A DNA stretch of 64,000 bases from Branchipolynoe longqiensis (Eukaryota; Annelida; Polychaeta; Phyllodocida; Polynoidae), in the NCBI GenBank assembly GCA_030323885.1, contig CM059187.1, forward strand, positions 131,880,424 to 131,944,423, written 5' to 3'. The position numbers and the translations under genes were made by a program. Positions within the stretch are counted from its first letter, which is position 1, and every line of letters begins with the position of its first letter. Positions 1-11,234 of the stretch are shown here, piece by piece. The notes under the pieces are model-generated. The model was not told the DNA's origin, did no database searches, and worked only from the letters and a program-made list of their open reading frames with translations.

Positions 1-1595
1 GTTTCTACCAGCAGTCACTGTTAGACCTTGGTTATGTGGTGTAGTGTTGTGCAAGTAGCTTGAGGTGTAGTTCTCTTCTATTTCTTAGTAGTTTTGTGTT
101 GCATTTAATGAGGAGTTCCAATGTAGAGAATCTTTTGTGGGCCTGGAGGCATACCTTTAGTGCTCTGTTCTGTAGCACTTGTAATTTATTTAGCAGGTCT
201 GCATTCCCTCCCATGGAGATGACGTCACCGTAGTCAAAGTAGGGTAGGATCATACCTTTGTACATTTGTATTGCCATGCTTTCTGTCATGTAGTATCTTA
301 GTTTTGCTAGTAGCCATATTTTATAATTAGATTTCTTTATTGTATTTGTTATGCAGGTGTCATAATTTAGGGGCCTGTCTAGGTCCACTCCTAGATGGCG
401 ATAGCTGTCTACTGACTCGAGTTGACCTTCCCCCAGTTGGCAGTTTAACTTTAGGTTGTTGGTGTGCCTAGTACCGAATAGTACCATTTTTGATTTACTT
501 GTATTTATTGTTATTTTGAATATTTGGCACCATTCATTTAACTTTAATAGTGTTTTATTTAGTGTTGCTTCTAGTTCCTCGTGTGAATTGCTAGCAACGT
601 AGACCACTGTGTCATCAGCGTATGAAAGCAGGTGTTCTGTTTCTAACCAATGATTGAGGTCATTTATGTAAATTAGAACAGGAGGGGCCAAACACGGACC
701 CCTGCAGTGCTCCGTAGTGTAAGTATTCTTCCCCCGATGTTGCCCCATTGGCTATAGTGCATTGTTTCCGGTATAGCAGGTAGTCACTTACCCAGTCTCC
801 TGTTTTCCCTTTTATCCCCATTTGGGTTAATTTATTTTTTAATGTGGTGTGGTCCACCATGTCAAAGGCTTTGCTAAAGTATATGAATGCTGCCCCCACC
901 ATGTTATTTTGATTTATATTGCTTGCAATGTCATTAGTTAACTTAGCTATGGTTTTAGTTGTTGAGTGAATTTTTTCTAAACCCGCCTTGTTTGTTATTT
1001 AGGATTTGGTGCTCGTTTAGGTAATTTGCTATGTGTCTATGCATTACCTTCTCCATTAAGTTGCCAGGTACTGGTAGGATAGAGATAGGCCTGTAGTTAC
1101 CTAATGACTGTCTGTCCCCTCCTTTGTGGCGAGGAGTGACCTCAGCTGTTTTCCAGCGAATGATTTATTGAAGAGATCACGTATTATATTTGGGATGCAG
1201 CTGAGTGCATCCTTCAGTATTGTGCTGGAGATGTAGTCAATGCTTGCTGCAGTCAATATTTTTTATTAGGTCACCTATTTCTTGTATTGTGGTTGAGCAT
1301 GTGTCAATTGCTGTGTGTACTTCTGGTGCTTTCATGTCCCAGTTTGTATTGAATTTTTCTGACAGTTTGCCCCCTATGGTCGAAAAATGTTTATTCATGG
1401 TTTCAGCTACTTCTGTGTTACTGAGTTCCTTTCCATCCTCAGCACATAGGTTGGGGTTTTCTTTGTTTTTTGCGTTATCCTTGTTGCGCATACATTAAGT
1501 TTTGATAACGTTAATCCAGTAAGCATAGACAGACCTATGGAACAATATGTCAGGGGTGAGCTCTGTGATACAGTGCAGACCATGTCTATGCTCAC
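1..1595 (-). pseudogene. decayed non-LTR (Jockey/CR1-group) retrotransposon reverse transcriptase
   Basis: Read on the minus strand, this is the reverse transcriptase of a LINE-type element, which would copy its RNA at a nicked chromosomal target. The N-terminal side (1491-1237) has the pre-RT pattern with MNKHFSTIGGKLSEKF. Around 1090-960 the sequence decodes to PVPGNLMEKVMHRHI and then a GGFRKN-like RT motif, but needs frame changes. At 902-660 there is AFDMVDH and an LQGSVFGP block, the degraded form of the usual PQGS-LGP. At 748-32 there is the catalytic YADDT motif followed by a thumb region. The frame changes between the 902-660 and 748-32 pieces, and further breaks occur upstream, so it is not functional. 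The element runs off the left edge, so its 3' end is missing. The A-F-D-VDH and YADDT spelling fits the Jockey/CR1 group; a finer clade is not claimed. Confidence 0.85.
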
Positions 1596-1778
1596 AGCTA
1601 GATCAGTTTATTTTACACTGTTTTCTGAGGTGGCTGGTCTTTTTCAGAATCTCTCCTTTTTTTCTTCTTTTTTTCCCCTAGATTTTCAGCTATGTATGTA
1701 AATGAGATATAATAGATATGCATGTATATTTATGTTTGTTGTGTTTGTTTGCTTAAGGCCACCGCCAACCCCATGCAC

Positions 1779-2013
1779 ATTGTTGTTGGTTGGGGTTTTA
1801 CGTCCCAGCAACATCTCAATTCCCCCCTGCACACAAATGTAAATATTGCATATTGGGGGTCTATATATGTATGCTATATAATGTATTATGTAAATTGTTG
1901 TTGGTTGGGATGTTACCATCCTAGCAACCTCCCAGCCCCCGCCTGCACACAACAAGTAAACACCGGCTATTGGGGGTATATGTATGCATGCTATAAAATG
2001 TATTATGTAAATA
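1779..2013. repeat. tandem duplication, about 115-bp unit, containing SINE tail sequence
   Basis: Two adjacent copies (about 1779-1893 and 1894-2013) share ATTGTTGTTGGTTGGG at the start, CTGCACACAA in the middle, and an ATTGGGGGT...TGTATTATGTAAAT end. They differ at scattered positions, so the duplication is not recent. The GTCCCAGCAACATCT segment is the reverse complement of the SINE 3' tail seen at about 20050 and 36220. Confidence 0.7.
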
Positions 2014-2109
2014 GCAAATAACAAAAGTACTCAGAGGATTTCATTTCAGTATGTGTATTCAGAGTTCCGCTGGTCTCTCACAAAGCACTAGTAAAGACTG
2101 AAGCTGAGA

Positions 2110-2215
2110 CCAAGTTAAATTGGCATGTTTTCAATTCAAATATCTAAAAAGTTAACTTAAAATAAAGGTACGTCAAGTAAAGTAAGGTAGATTATACACA
2201 GCTGTTTCCAGTTGC
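2110..2215 (-). mobile_element. family T (TTAA-ended MITE) fragment
   Basis: The segment carries the family T interior in reverse (AATTGGCATGTTTTCA, then AGTAAGGTAGATTATA). Neither terminal inverted repeat is retained. It is an internal remnant of the family described at 43555-43909. Confidence 0.55.
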
Positions 2216-2438
2216 TGGATTTTGGTGAATTCATTTTCCACCTGTATGAGTGTCGGTATTGTTTATGTATATATATATACTGGATAGGGGGTCGGTATAA
2301 ATAAATATATATATAATGCCAAGCTATATCTATATATATATATATATAACTCAGCATTGTACAAGAATCTACATGTAAATGTGTATTATAATTGATTATA
2401 ATAATATAAATATCACAGTGTATACCAAGGTTTAATTT

Positions 2439-2651
2439 TTGTTTATTATTACTGTTTGTACTGTATTACATGTATTAGGAGTCGCGCACCCATACCAACC
2501 GGTGCGCGCGAATGGGGCGCCACCTGTACAGCGCCAGAATCAACTTCACTCTTGGTACAATTTTCTTACTGTGCGGACGTGTGGAAGCTATACACGGAAC
2601 ATGCCTTATTGCGACTTGTGCGGCACTTCGCACAGGGTACATAAATGTTAG
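2439..2651 (+). other. small ORF ending in a C-x2-C-x4-H-x3-C motif, possible retroelement Gag relic
   Basis: A 70-residue reading frame ends with MPYCDLCGTSHRVHKC, a CCHC-like knuckle placed just after a methionine. The first Gag-like frame of the Ngaro-type element at 51943 also begins with MPVDYCSVCGGNHK, so this may be the 5' remnant of a related element. No other domain is visible, and the sequence downstream becomes A-rich and then (TA)n. It is not convincing as a host gene. The match rests on a short motif and could be chance. Confidence 0.25.
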
Positions 2652-2746
2652 AAGAAAAAAGGGAAAAAAGGCAAGAAGGTGCTTTCAACAACAATAACAA
2701 GAGCTACGGCTGAGGCGAACAGTCAAACAATACACGTAGTGAATTA

Positions 2747-2782
<36 letters not shown>

Positions 2783-2784
2783 CT

Positions 2785-2978
2785 GCAGTAAAACCTATCT
2801 AACTGAGCACTTCCACATATTGACCACTCCCCTATATCGATCGCTTTATTTGGGTCCCAAATGATCACCCATACAATACCATTGTAATGATAAAGAAAAC
2901 CTCCTTGAATCGACCACCTCCATAAATGCAGCATTTAAAGTTGGTCCTATGGTCGTTCGATTTAGAGAGGTTTTACTT
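2785..2978. mobile_element. pogo/Tigger-like palindromic MITE (family P), copy 1
   Basis: The ends read CAGTAAAACCTATCTAA and (reverse complement on the right) AAGTAAAACCTCTCTAAATC, and the element lies inside a (TA)n tract. Interior blocks such as CACTCCCCTATATCGATCGC recur in the copies at 31179, 39829 and 56993. There is no coding capacity, so it would have been mobilised in trans. Confidence 0.75.
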
Positions 2979-3047
2979 TATATATATATATCTATATGCA
3001 GCATAAAATTATATAAATACTCATCTGATTCTCATTGTGTCCGCCAG

Positions 3048-3135
3048 GTGCGGTAGTTGCTGGAGTGATGCTGATGCTGGTCGTGCTCACTGGCCTCTTG
3101 TGTGCTTGCTTCTGCATATATCAACGAAACCATAG
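3048..3135 (+). CDS. penultimate coding exon of a single-pass membrane receptor: transmembrane helix
   Basis: This 88-nt exon is bounded by a CAG acceptor ending at 3047 and a GTAAGT donor starting at 3136. Read in the phase that matches the next exon, it encodes AVVAGVMLMLVVLTGLLCACF followed by CIYQRNH. That is a hydrophobic helix of about 23 residues with a cysteine-rich inner edge (possible palmitoylation sites) and then basic residues, as in a type I membrane protein with its C-terminus in the cytoplasm. The first two bases finish a codon begun in the upstream exon outside the window. The last two (AG) are completed by the G at 11235 to give Arg. The phase continuity across 8 kb, together with canonical splice sites, is the main support. 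The extracellular domains are not in the window, so the receptor family cannot be named. Confidence 0.8.
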
Positions 3136-3429
3136 GTAAGTCTTAGCATTCATGCCGATTATTCTATTGTGAAAGAAATGTTCATTAGATGTTACATAGT
3201 GTGCATTCACAATCGCCAGTTTTTACTATAATATTAATAACTTAATCATAACTCTTTCTCTCTGAAAAAGAAGGTTCTTTTGTGACACTTTATCTTTTCT
3301 GTCTTACTTAGGCAGCGGAAATGTCAATTATGGGACAACTAGTATTCCTACTTCAACTGTTCCTTGCCATATCGGCAAGGTAGTGAGTGACAAGTATCAA
3401 TCCTGCAAGCCTTTGATTTGACTTAGCAT

Positions 3430-3620
3430 TTAATATTAATTTTGGCAAGCATGCCAAGCCTCTGACACCATAGACTTCCGCAGTAGCAGGTTCTATTTGA
3501 TTGACTCTGTATTCCTTTCTATGCCGACATCTTACAAAAATAAATGCACCGGTATCTAAGTTAGATATGTAGAATAAAATCTGAATAATTGATTTGGTTT
3601 TTAATAATTGCAACAATGCG
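3430..3620 (+). mobile_element. family T MITE fragment
   Basis: This fragment has the family T mid and right part: GGCAAGCATGCCAAGCCTCT, GACACCATAGACTTC, CAGGTTCTATTTGATTGAC and GTATCTAAGTTAGATATG. The right terminal repeat is degraded and the left half is missing. Confidence 0.7.
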
Positions 3621-3935
3621 AACACAGCAATATATAATTATGGACTTTTATTACAGTCTTAAATTCTTGCTTACATAGCCGTTTTCTTGATTGCGGCATG
3701 AGGCTAGAAACGCTTCCTGTGTTATTATTTTGGGGTGGGTGGGATGCTAAATTTAGTAGGTAATATGTCGTCTTCGGGCTCCTGTGTCCACGTAACTCCA
3801 GCCACAGTGTGCAGTCGCTTTTATTGAAAATGTTGTCTTAGCTGGGAGGGGGTGTATGTAATTTGTTTAATAAAGCTACGATAGGTGGAGAAGGATCGCA
3901 GCCTTGTTTACAGGGCGGTTACCGGCTTAAGGGTA

Positions 3936-4526
3936 CATTCCTTACACGTGGCATGCGGCATGCGGTATGCGAATGCGAATGTGACAAAAAATCGAAACGC
4001 CTTGAAGCATATAGGCTACATTCCTTACATGCGGTATGCGAATGTGAATGCGAATGTGACAACTCGATTGGTCCATGTAGCGATCGGTGTGGCATGCGGC
4101 ATGTGGCATGCGGTATGCGAATAGAAACATCAGTAGCACTTGTCCATTAGTTTTAGACGAGGAAAGGCGACTGAGCATTACAGAACGGTCACACACAAGG
4201 GTGCAGAGGGGACACATATGGTAGTGGTGTTGGTGGGGGTTCGGGTTGGTAAAAATGCTACCATAGCCACAAAAATATGAATACTTATCTATAATTTGGT
4301 ACTTATAAAGGTAGGAACCCCCATGTGACGTACCAAGAGGTACATAGATATAAATGCCATATTAGGTCATATACAGTGCAGTATTGAGTACACTTGTTTA
4401 TTTTTATTTTTTTAAATATAGCCAGTCGTTTGCCGCATGCCGCATGCTGCATGCCGCATGTAAGGAATCATGCCATCCGCATACCGCATACCGCATACCG
4501 CATACCGCATACCGCGTGTAAGGAAT
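3936..4526. mobile_element. family H inverted-repeat element (GGYATGC/GAATGY arrays), copy 1
   Basis: The left end reads CATTCCTTACACGTGGCATG and the right end CCGCGTGTAAGGAATG. The left end leads into GGCATGC/GGTATGC heptamers and then GCGAAT/GTGAAT hexamers; the right end is preceded by a GCATACC heptamer array. A second left-type terminus at about 4018-4040 suggests one copy landed in another or an internal duplication. The centre (about 4120-4430) differs from the copies at 19265 and 43194. There is no transposase reading frame. Confidence 0.7.
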
Positions 4527-4684
4527 GCGCGCTTTAGTGCCCAAAAGCCCACTAGTCGGCGTTGTACACATTATTTTAATATAGTTTCGTCGAGATCCGC
4601 TAGTCGGCAGCAGTATCTATGCGTCCTTAGCGCTGTCAGGCCTGTGTCCATGTGTCCAATTACCCGTGTTGCAGAAGCATCACG

Positions 4685-4720
4685 GACAATTTGATACTTC
4701 ATCTGACTATGCAGCTTTAA
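4685..4720 (+). mobile_element. family T right-terminus fragment
   Basis: Only the right terminal inverted repeat remains: ACTTCATCTGACTATGCAGC followed by TTTAA. The rest of the element is not adjacent. Confidence 0.6.
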
Positions 4721-4989
4721 TAATAGGAATCATAACATGTTTTGATGAAATGCTACATTCTCTCTGAAAGGTTATCTCAGCAACATCACACTGTCTCAAC
4801 AAATATGTCATAGCAGGTTGTTTATCACTGTTGCTTATAGGAGGTACATGTGGGTAATAACTGGTGGTCTGTGTGACATTTCCCTAGAAGGAATCCTTTC
4901 TTATGGTACCCAGAGCTTATCCATTACCATGTCTGTATGTAAGCATTGACACCCCATATCTGTAAGTTCTTGGAACCGGTATAAAGAAA

Positions 4990-5270
4990 ATCATCCTAAA
5001 TTAATCAAATTTTCAGTTCGATAGTCCGATGGTTTTGAATTTCTGGCATTCAATATATATGTATATATATAAGATTGATTGTTATAATCAATTTACTTTA
5101 TCTTGAAGTCATTTTGTTTTAAATGGCTACCTTTAAAGATATTTGAAGTGCATACATTGCAAAATTAATTTGGTGTGCATGTTAAAATTCTCACACCAAA
5201 TATTTCAGCAGTAACAGGTCCTTTTAAGTTTAGTTAATAGTCCCATTTTTCTGCAACTAAAAACAAAGCT
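4990..5270 (+). mobile_element. family T MITE, degraded copy
   Basis: It begins with a damaged left terminus (GATAGTCCGATGGTTTTGAA) and keeps the family order of blocks: TATAATCAATTTACTTTA, TTTGAAGTGCATACATTGCA and TTCAGCAGTAACAGG. A (TA)n expansion interrupts it near 5050, and the right end is lost. Confidence 0.65.
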
Positions 5271-5521
5271 TAATAGCTGCACTAATATTTAAATTAGCAA
5301 TACATATACAGAGAGAGACATAGAGAGGGAGTGAGGGAGAGAATTAAGTCTAGATAAGTATTTTGGTTGGGAAAATTTGAAGTTGACGTGAAGGATAATT
5401 CTTTTTGCCCGCATGTTTAAGCATAGTCCCAGTGGTTGGGTTGGGTGATTCCAAATAGGCTGATACCGAGGGTCCAGGTTCACTGAAGCATTCCAGTTAT
5501 ATTTATGTAGAATCATGTACT

Positions 5522-5645
5522 TACCGGACGGGATGGCCAACTGAACTGAGCGCCTAATTCTCATGTGGGTTCAACTCCAGCCGACGCCAACCGATGGCTT
5601 CAAAATCGATACTTGGTGCTATAACCTTTGCATTTGCTTTGCATT
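5522..5645 (+). mobile_element. tRNA-derived SINE head, degraded
   Basis: ACCGGACGGGATGGCC starts the same head as the copies at 19769 and 32669. GGGTTCAACTCCAG matches a mutated tRNA B box, and a CGATACTTGGTGCTATAACC segment follows as in the full copy at 19769. The 3' tail is absent. Confidence 0.6.
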
Positions 5646-6280
5646 ACTGGGATAATTGAACAACACAAACACGGATAAATGGTATATATTTGGACTTTTT
5701 AAATGAACAAAAATGGCAATCTTACATGCTTGAGTATAATGAGAGAAGGCTCTGAGATGCTTTAACCCTATAGTTCTAGTCTCTTATTGTGGGGTAGGCG
5801 GGATGGCAGAGTAAAGGGTCCATCACCGTCCGCCACCAAGTCGTAGTGGCAGAGTTCTGGGTTTTGCACGCTTTATATAGCAGCTTGGCCAGCCCGAAAC
5901 GTCACGACTACGTCAAGGTTTCGTAACTTTGTAATAGATTTCAGCTGCTGACTTCATATCTAATTTACATATGCACATCTGCCAGCTCTGCGTGGTTACT
6001 CGGCGTAGTTTACAAAATAATACCCGCTAGGCATGGTAGACGTCAATATTTAATGCTAAGGTTCAAGACAGGTGGCGCCAGCAGCCGTTGAATAGGTACC
6101 TGACTCCGCCTTGTTCTATTACCCATGTTGTGACCAACATCGACAATGCAAGGAGGAGTGGAATGAGGAAGACCAATTTCCACGATTGACATTTCTCGAC
6201 CTTAAAGTTGCATAGTTTGATGGTTTTAGGTTTCTGCCATTTTTCTGAGGTAAATATATTAAATTGATTGCCATAGCCTA

Positions 6281-6785
6281 CTGTAGTGGTCTGCACTGAC
6301 CTCTCAGGCAACTAACCACATAGACAGGTAGGCGTGGGGAGTGTATTGATATCAGGGAGCCTAGGTGGTGTAATGGTTAGCACACTGGCCCGGAATGCAA
6401 AGAGATGTGGGTTCGAGTCCCGCTCTAGGCGCAGTATTTCCCATTTTCATCATCCCCACGACACTGGTTGCCGTGATCAGGATCCTGTACAAGCTTTGCG
6501 CTGTATGGTTGTTGAACCTACCCTGTGTATGTATGTGTTAGTGCATTGCCTGTATGTATGTAATTGTAAGCATTACAATACTTACAATTCCAGGGGGACG
6601 AGTGTAGTGGTCTGCACTGACCTCTCAGGCAACTAACCACATAGACAGGTAGGCGTGGGGAGTGTATTGATATCAGGGAGCCTAGGTGGTGTAATGGTTA
6701 GCACACTGGCCCGGAATGCAAAGAGATGTGGGTTCGAGTCCCGCTCTAGGCATAATATTTCCCATTTTCATCATCCCCACGACAC
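6281..6785 (+). mobile_element. tandem SINE with tRNA-like heads, 321-bp period
   Basis: The segment from TGTAGTGGTCTGCACTGACC through the tRNA-like block occurs at about 6283 and again at 6604. Each block (about 6358-6430 and 6679-6751) has an A box (TGGTGTAATGGTTAGCACA) and a B box (GGTTCGAGTCCC). The 7-bp acceptor stem (GCCTAGG with TCTAGGC) pairs fully if G-U is allowed. The anticodon stem is poor, so these are SINE heads rather than tRNA genes. CCTAC is repeated at both edges of the insertion, a possible target duplication. Confidence 0.8.
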
Positions 6786-6889
6786 CTACCATACTTTAGT
6801 TTGAAGTAAACTTTTATTTTAAATTTCTAAGTTTTGAGATATTTGAAGTGAAAATATGTCAAATTAGTTTTTGAAAGCATGCCAAAACT

Positions 6890-7297
6890 TAGATAAAAGA
6901 TTCACCCGGTACTTGTAGTAGAAGGGTGAACGACAACGTTGTGTAAATATGGGCGAAAATAGCTTTACTTAAGAACAGGAAGTAGAATGCCTGCCTCCAG
7001 TATCAAATGCTTACTTATATAGGCACAGAGTTGGTGAAATGGGAGAGAATGCAAAAGGACAAGATGGTGGCCATAGAACCCCCTCGATTTCACTTTTAAA
7101 TCTTATTATACTAGATATTTTATTATATTTTTCAACTCAAAGGTAGCGGGGAAATATGAAGACATATACAACGAATAAATGTTGCTTCTTAGATTGTGAA
7201 ATTAGGCTCTCATTTCATTTCCCCGCTTTTTCAAACGTTTTTATAAAGGGCTGGTATTCACCCATGTACTGCGAGTACCAGGTGAATCCTTTATCTA
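6890..7297. mobile_element. Mutator-like MITE (family M), copy 1, with exact 9-bp target duplication
   Basis: The element is 408 bp, with ends TAGATAAAAGATTCACCC and GGTGAATCCTTTATCTA. The host sequence GCCAAAACT is at 6881-6889 and again at 7298-7306, an exact 9-bp duplication as made by Mutator-superfamily transposases. The interior, including AACTCAAAGGTAGCGGGGAA, is shared with 16037-16431. No coding capacity is seen. Confidence 0.85.
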
Positions 7298-8063
7298 GCC
7301 AAAACTCTTACATTGGTTTCAGAAGAAACAGGTTCTATCACATTGACTCAGTATTCCCTTCTATGTAGCAATAAATGTTTAATAAGTGCATTAGTATCTA
7401 AGTTAGACATGTTGAATCAAATTTAAGTGATTGTTTTTGTTTTGTAAATTTGATGCTTCATCGGACTATGCAGCTTTAATCAACTACTGTAATAACAATT
7501 TAAACGGCAGATGTATCCAGTTATACTGAGAAAGCACCTTAATATGGTACTAGTGTCATTCTATAGAGCAGAACTTACCACAATACCGATTTAATATGTT
7601 TTCAATGACAGTATCATAAACATATCCTTGCACGTGTTTAGGAACACACTGTCAGCTCGCATTAGTTGGACACCTTGTTTATTGTGGAACATTCGTTATC
7701 CAGCCAAATCATTCTTGGAACAGATCTGCACCAATTAATTTATCAGTTTTATCTTCAAAGTTGTGTATCCGACAATCTTTCTAATCCAACATCGGGTGCT
7801 GGAAATAAAGCAGTCTGGGTTAACGAGGGTTGAATGTATTAGATATGCTTCAGGCAAATAGAGTCAAATACATATCAAGTAGCCTATGGTTCCACTTGGT
7901 ATCCGCTCCACACACCACTCCATGAAGCACCATGCCTGTCTAATTACGCTATTCTTAGCAGCATAGGGTCGCTCTGATGTGTTTTACAGTTTGATTAGGA
8001 TATTTTTTTTATTAGGATAGTTTTTAAATGTTGGACTATGTAGAGCCACAGTGGTTCTGACTG

Positions 8064-8240
8064 TATATGTGATGTATAAGCATTATGCGAGTATAAAGGC
8101 GCGGAAGGGAATTATTATTATTATTCTTCTATTTCATTATCTACCAACCATTGTCCTCGATGTATTCACCTCCTATATCTACATACTGCTACTGGTGGCG
8201 CCACCTTCGGCCTCCACCTGTACTACGGGCTCTCCCATTG
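8064..8240 (+). mobile_element. short interspersed family N, copy 1
   Basis: It starts with ATGTGATGTATAAGCATTAT then GCGAGTATAAAGGCGCGG, and carries GGTGGCGCCACC downstream, as in the copies at 31885, 44008 and 63697. It has no tRNA promoter boxes. The 5' block resembles the start of the A repeat of the Ngaro-type element at 51673. Confidence 0.6.
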
Positions 8241-8537
8241 TCATTCAAGCCCTGGAATATTTCTGAACGATTCAATACCGGCAGAGTTGTGTATATATAT
8301 ATATATAGATCAAACATGTATATGTCATTGCAAATGCTCGTTGCCTAATCCTAGAAAAGAACAGCATCAAGCTAGGTAGCAGCAAGTATTAAATTTTAAA
8401 TAATTAATTTGACTCGGTGTCTGTTTCAACCCATGACCTGTCACATAAAAAGAGGACCATCCTGCCATCCTGACCATTTCTATGCGCGGGGTCTATTCAT
8501 ATAATAAATATGTGATATTTCATATTGATTACTATGG

Positions 8538-9560
8538 CTAAAACTGCATAGTCAATAGAAGTATCAACATTTCAAAAAACAAAACGCTTATCCAGATTTG
8601 ATTCTACGTATCAAATTTAAATATGGATACAGTTATTAAGGATCTAATGCTGCAGGAAGGGTATAAGTAAGTCTATGTTAAGGCCCTGTCACATTACGTT
8701 GCATCTCACAAGCGCACGGCCAACGCGTAAAATCACTTTTTTACATCGAGAAGTGTCAAAATTTCAGCGCAGGGGGCAAAGTTGGATGTATGCATACCAT
8801 ATACATAGCGGATGGCCAATGTATGACCAACATATGGCTAACGTGGTTCCGAGGGGGGAAACGCTTGAATTACGATCACGGTACATTCGCAGAATGCCGG
8901 TGAATATTATATATGTTATTCGATCGCCAGAACAACGCCACATACATTACATATGTCAAGAAACACTGGAGAAAGGCTAGACATACGTTATCCATACATT
9001 GTCAGGGTGCGGACTGTACGTTCCAACTGCCTTTAATGTAGGTCAATATCATGCAATGTAGTGAACAATGTTTGTCTAACATACATCTAATGTACCTCTA
9101 CATACGCCTAATGTATACATAACGTACCGCCGATGTAAAATTCACATGTTATCGAACGTCGTCGTACATCGAAAGTTTTGTGCATGCACAAAACTTTGCC
9201 GATCCCCTCAATGAACATCAACGTACATTGACATACACCAACGAGTGCCTAACGCATGCGTAACGCATAACAACGTATCCCGACATGGCTTGCAAAAATC
9301 ACATATGTTGGTGTATGTTGGTGCGATGCATCATAATGTGACAGCCCCTTTACTGCTGAAGTGTATAAGGTCAGACTTTCATTAGTTTTAACGGACACAC
9401 CAAAATTAATTTGGCATGTTTGCACTTGAAGTATCTTGAAAGTTAGCCATTCAAAATCAAAGTCAATTCAAACTAAAGAAAGGTAGATTATGTTGATCAA
9501 CCTAATATATTTACCTCAAAGTATGATAGAAATGCAAAACTATCAGATTATGCAACTTTA
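8538..9560 (-). mobile_element. family T MITE split by a Harbinger-like insertion
   Basis: Family T reads in reverse from 8538 (AAACTGCATAGTC) to 9560 (GATTATGCAACTTTA). The interior is interrupted at 8681-9349 by an element with different termini. The outer segments are diverged, consistent with an older insertion. Confidence 0.75.
8681..9349. mobile_element. PIF/Harbinger-like non-autonomous element, copy 1
   Basis: This 669-bp element has ends AGGCCCTGTCACATTA and (reverse complement) AGGGGCTGTCACATTA. TTA flanks it on both sides (8678-8680, 9350-9352), fitting the 3-bp TWA target duplication of PIF/Harbinger. The interior is unusually dense in ACGT, GTAC and CATAYG words, so it is highly self-complementary. 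The element at 59553 is its relative. Confidence 0.75.
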
Positions 9561-10316
9561 GATATGGAGTATATTCCAGCTTGGTGGATGCATCCCACAT
9601 CCCGCCCCATTAACTAACAGTAAACAATTAGCAAAGTGGAGTTGTGTTCCTTTTTTAGGTCAACTTCCTGGGAAGTAGGTTTAATTGCATAACCTAATTG
9701 TGTATGGGTGTGGAATGAAATAGATACAGTAGTACCTGTATTCAGCGACCCCAGTGGTCGGCTAACCACTGCCATTTCGAGAACAAGTGTTTTAATTGCA
9801 GGAACTGTGTTCCATCTCATTTGACTCTCCCTCTAATGATAGGACACCTGCTTTACCAGGACAAAATTGGTCTGGACATAGAGTTATCCTTTGAATACAA
9901 GTATAGTGGTTCGGTATTTTCTGGCATAATGCCCAACCATACTAGTAGTACGAAGAACAGTGCACCTAACATTAAGAAACGTGAGGCTCGTTATCGGATC
10001 CAAGCAGGCATATGTTAGTCAATGCCAATTAGTGTGCTTAGTGTCGTTTGAATGCAATCAGCAATGCATAGAGTCCGTGTTCAATACAAAGGCTAGCAGT
10101 TTAAGAAGGCTGTCCTTGGCTTACTGCCCATATTTTTTAGCGCATGTCAGGGTATAGTGAAAGGGACAGGCGCCATTGTCCAGTTGCTGTGTCTGCATCA
10201 ATTTATTGGTCTATTCAACCAGGTAATAACGAATGTAATGACAGATATGTTATTTCCATTAAAAAGGAGCCCCATGGAGGTCCCAGTTTTTGTGGGTTTA
10301 CTAGCTGATATGATTA

Positions 10317-10470
10317 TGAATATATATACATATATATACATATATAAAATATATACATACATATATATACATACACATATATATAAACATATATACATAT
10401 ATATACATATATATACATATATACGTATATACACATATATACATGTATATACATATATATATATGCTGTA
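10317..10470. repeat. (TATACA)n-type AT microsatellite
   Basis: The tract alternates TATATA with ATACAT words. A family N-like start (ATGCTGTATAAGCCATTA then TACGAGTATAA) begins at its right edge, near 10465. Confidence 0.9.
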
Positions 10471-10717
10471 TAAGCCATTATACGAGTATAATAAGGCCGG
10501 AAGCATCCATCCTCTCCCTAGCCTATCTACTACTCCCCCTCCCAGTCATCTACTGGTTGGGCCTGCTTAACCTACAACTACCATCCTGCTCTCACTCATG
10601 TCCGTTGGGGGGCGCCACGTCTGCGCACGCACGCTCCCCCCCCCCTACATCCACTCACTGTACAGCTGGATTTTTCTTTTCGGTAAGGGGCGTAGTTCCT
10701 CTTGCCAGAGATTACAG

Positions 10718-10892
10718 AGATATACATATATATACATATATACACATATATATATACATATATATACATATTTCTGCATATATATATATATACATATATA
10801 CATATATATGTACTATATATATACATATATACATATATACATATGTATGTACTATATATATATATACATATATATATACATATACATAATAT
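10718..10892. repeat. (TA)n/(CATA)n microsatellite
   Basis: This long AT-alternating tract contains interspersed CATATATACA units inside the receptor intron. The reading frames over it are translated repeat. Confidence 0.9.
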
Positions 10893-11234
10893 AAAGCCAA
10901 CAAATATGATCTATTTATTTCATTCCTTTTCATTTAACCCTGCAATTTTATTATCTAACTGAGGTACTGTTGTGTGTATATATATGTGTGTATGTATGTG
11001 TATAATTACGGGTGGAGAGTGGAGACACAAGTATTAGTATGTAGTGTAAGGTAATGTATGTATTTCTTTCTTTTCTAAAGCACCTATATATGGGTTAAAT
11101 ACCTATTGCCAGCTAACTACAATATATTTTCAGATTAGGCACCCCAACGCCAAACATTACCAAATTGCATAGGGTGCAATCCACCAAAACCACCACCAAC
11201 ACATAATATTATTTGCTTATTTCCTCTCTCCCAG

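Larger units (their letters stand above)
6202..7479 (+). mobile_element. family T MITE host copy split by two later insertions
   Basis: The left terminus TTAAAGTTGCATAGTTTGATG is at 6202 and the right terminus CATCGGACTATGCAGCTTTAA ends at 7479. Family T sequence occupies 6202-6280, 6786-6889 and 7298-7479. A SINE pair fills 6281-6785 and a Mutator-like element fills 6890-7297. Joined, the three pieces give about 365 bp, the usual length of the family. Confidence 0.85.
3136..11234 (+). other. 8.1-kb intron of the membrane-receptor gene, filled with nested transposons
   Basis: The intron starts with GTAAGT and ends with a pyrimidine-rich TTTCCTCTCTCCCAG. It holds at least four family T copies, a family H element, a SINE pair, one Mutator-like and one Harbinger-like MITE, a short interspersed family N copy and (TA)n tracts. 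I see no further exon with credible splice sites inside it. Confidence 0.7.

Noticed and set aside
6355..6430. Functional tRNA gene
   Set aside because: Acceptor and T arms pair, but the anticodon stem does not, the block is repeated 321 bp away with the same tail, and it is part of a mobile SINE.
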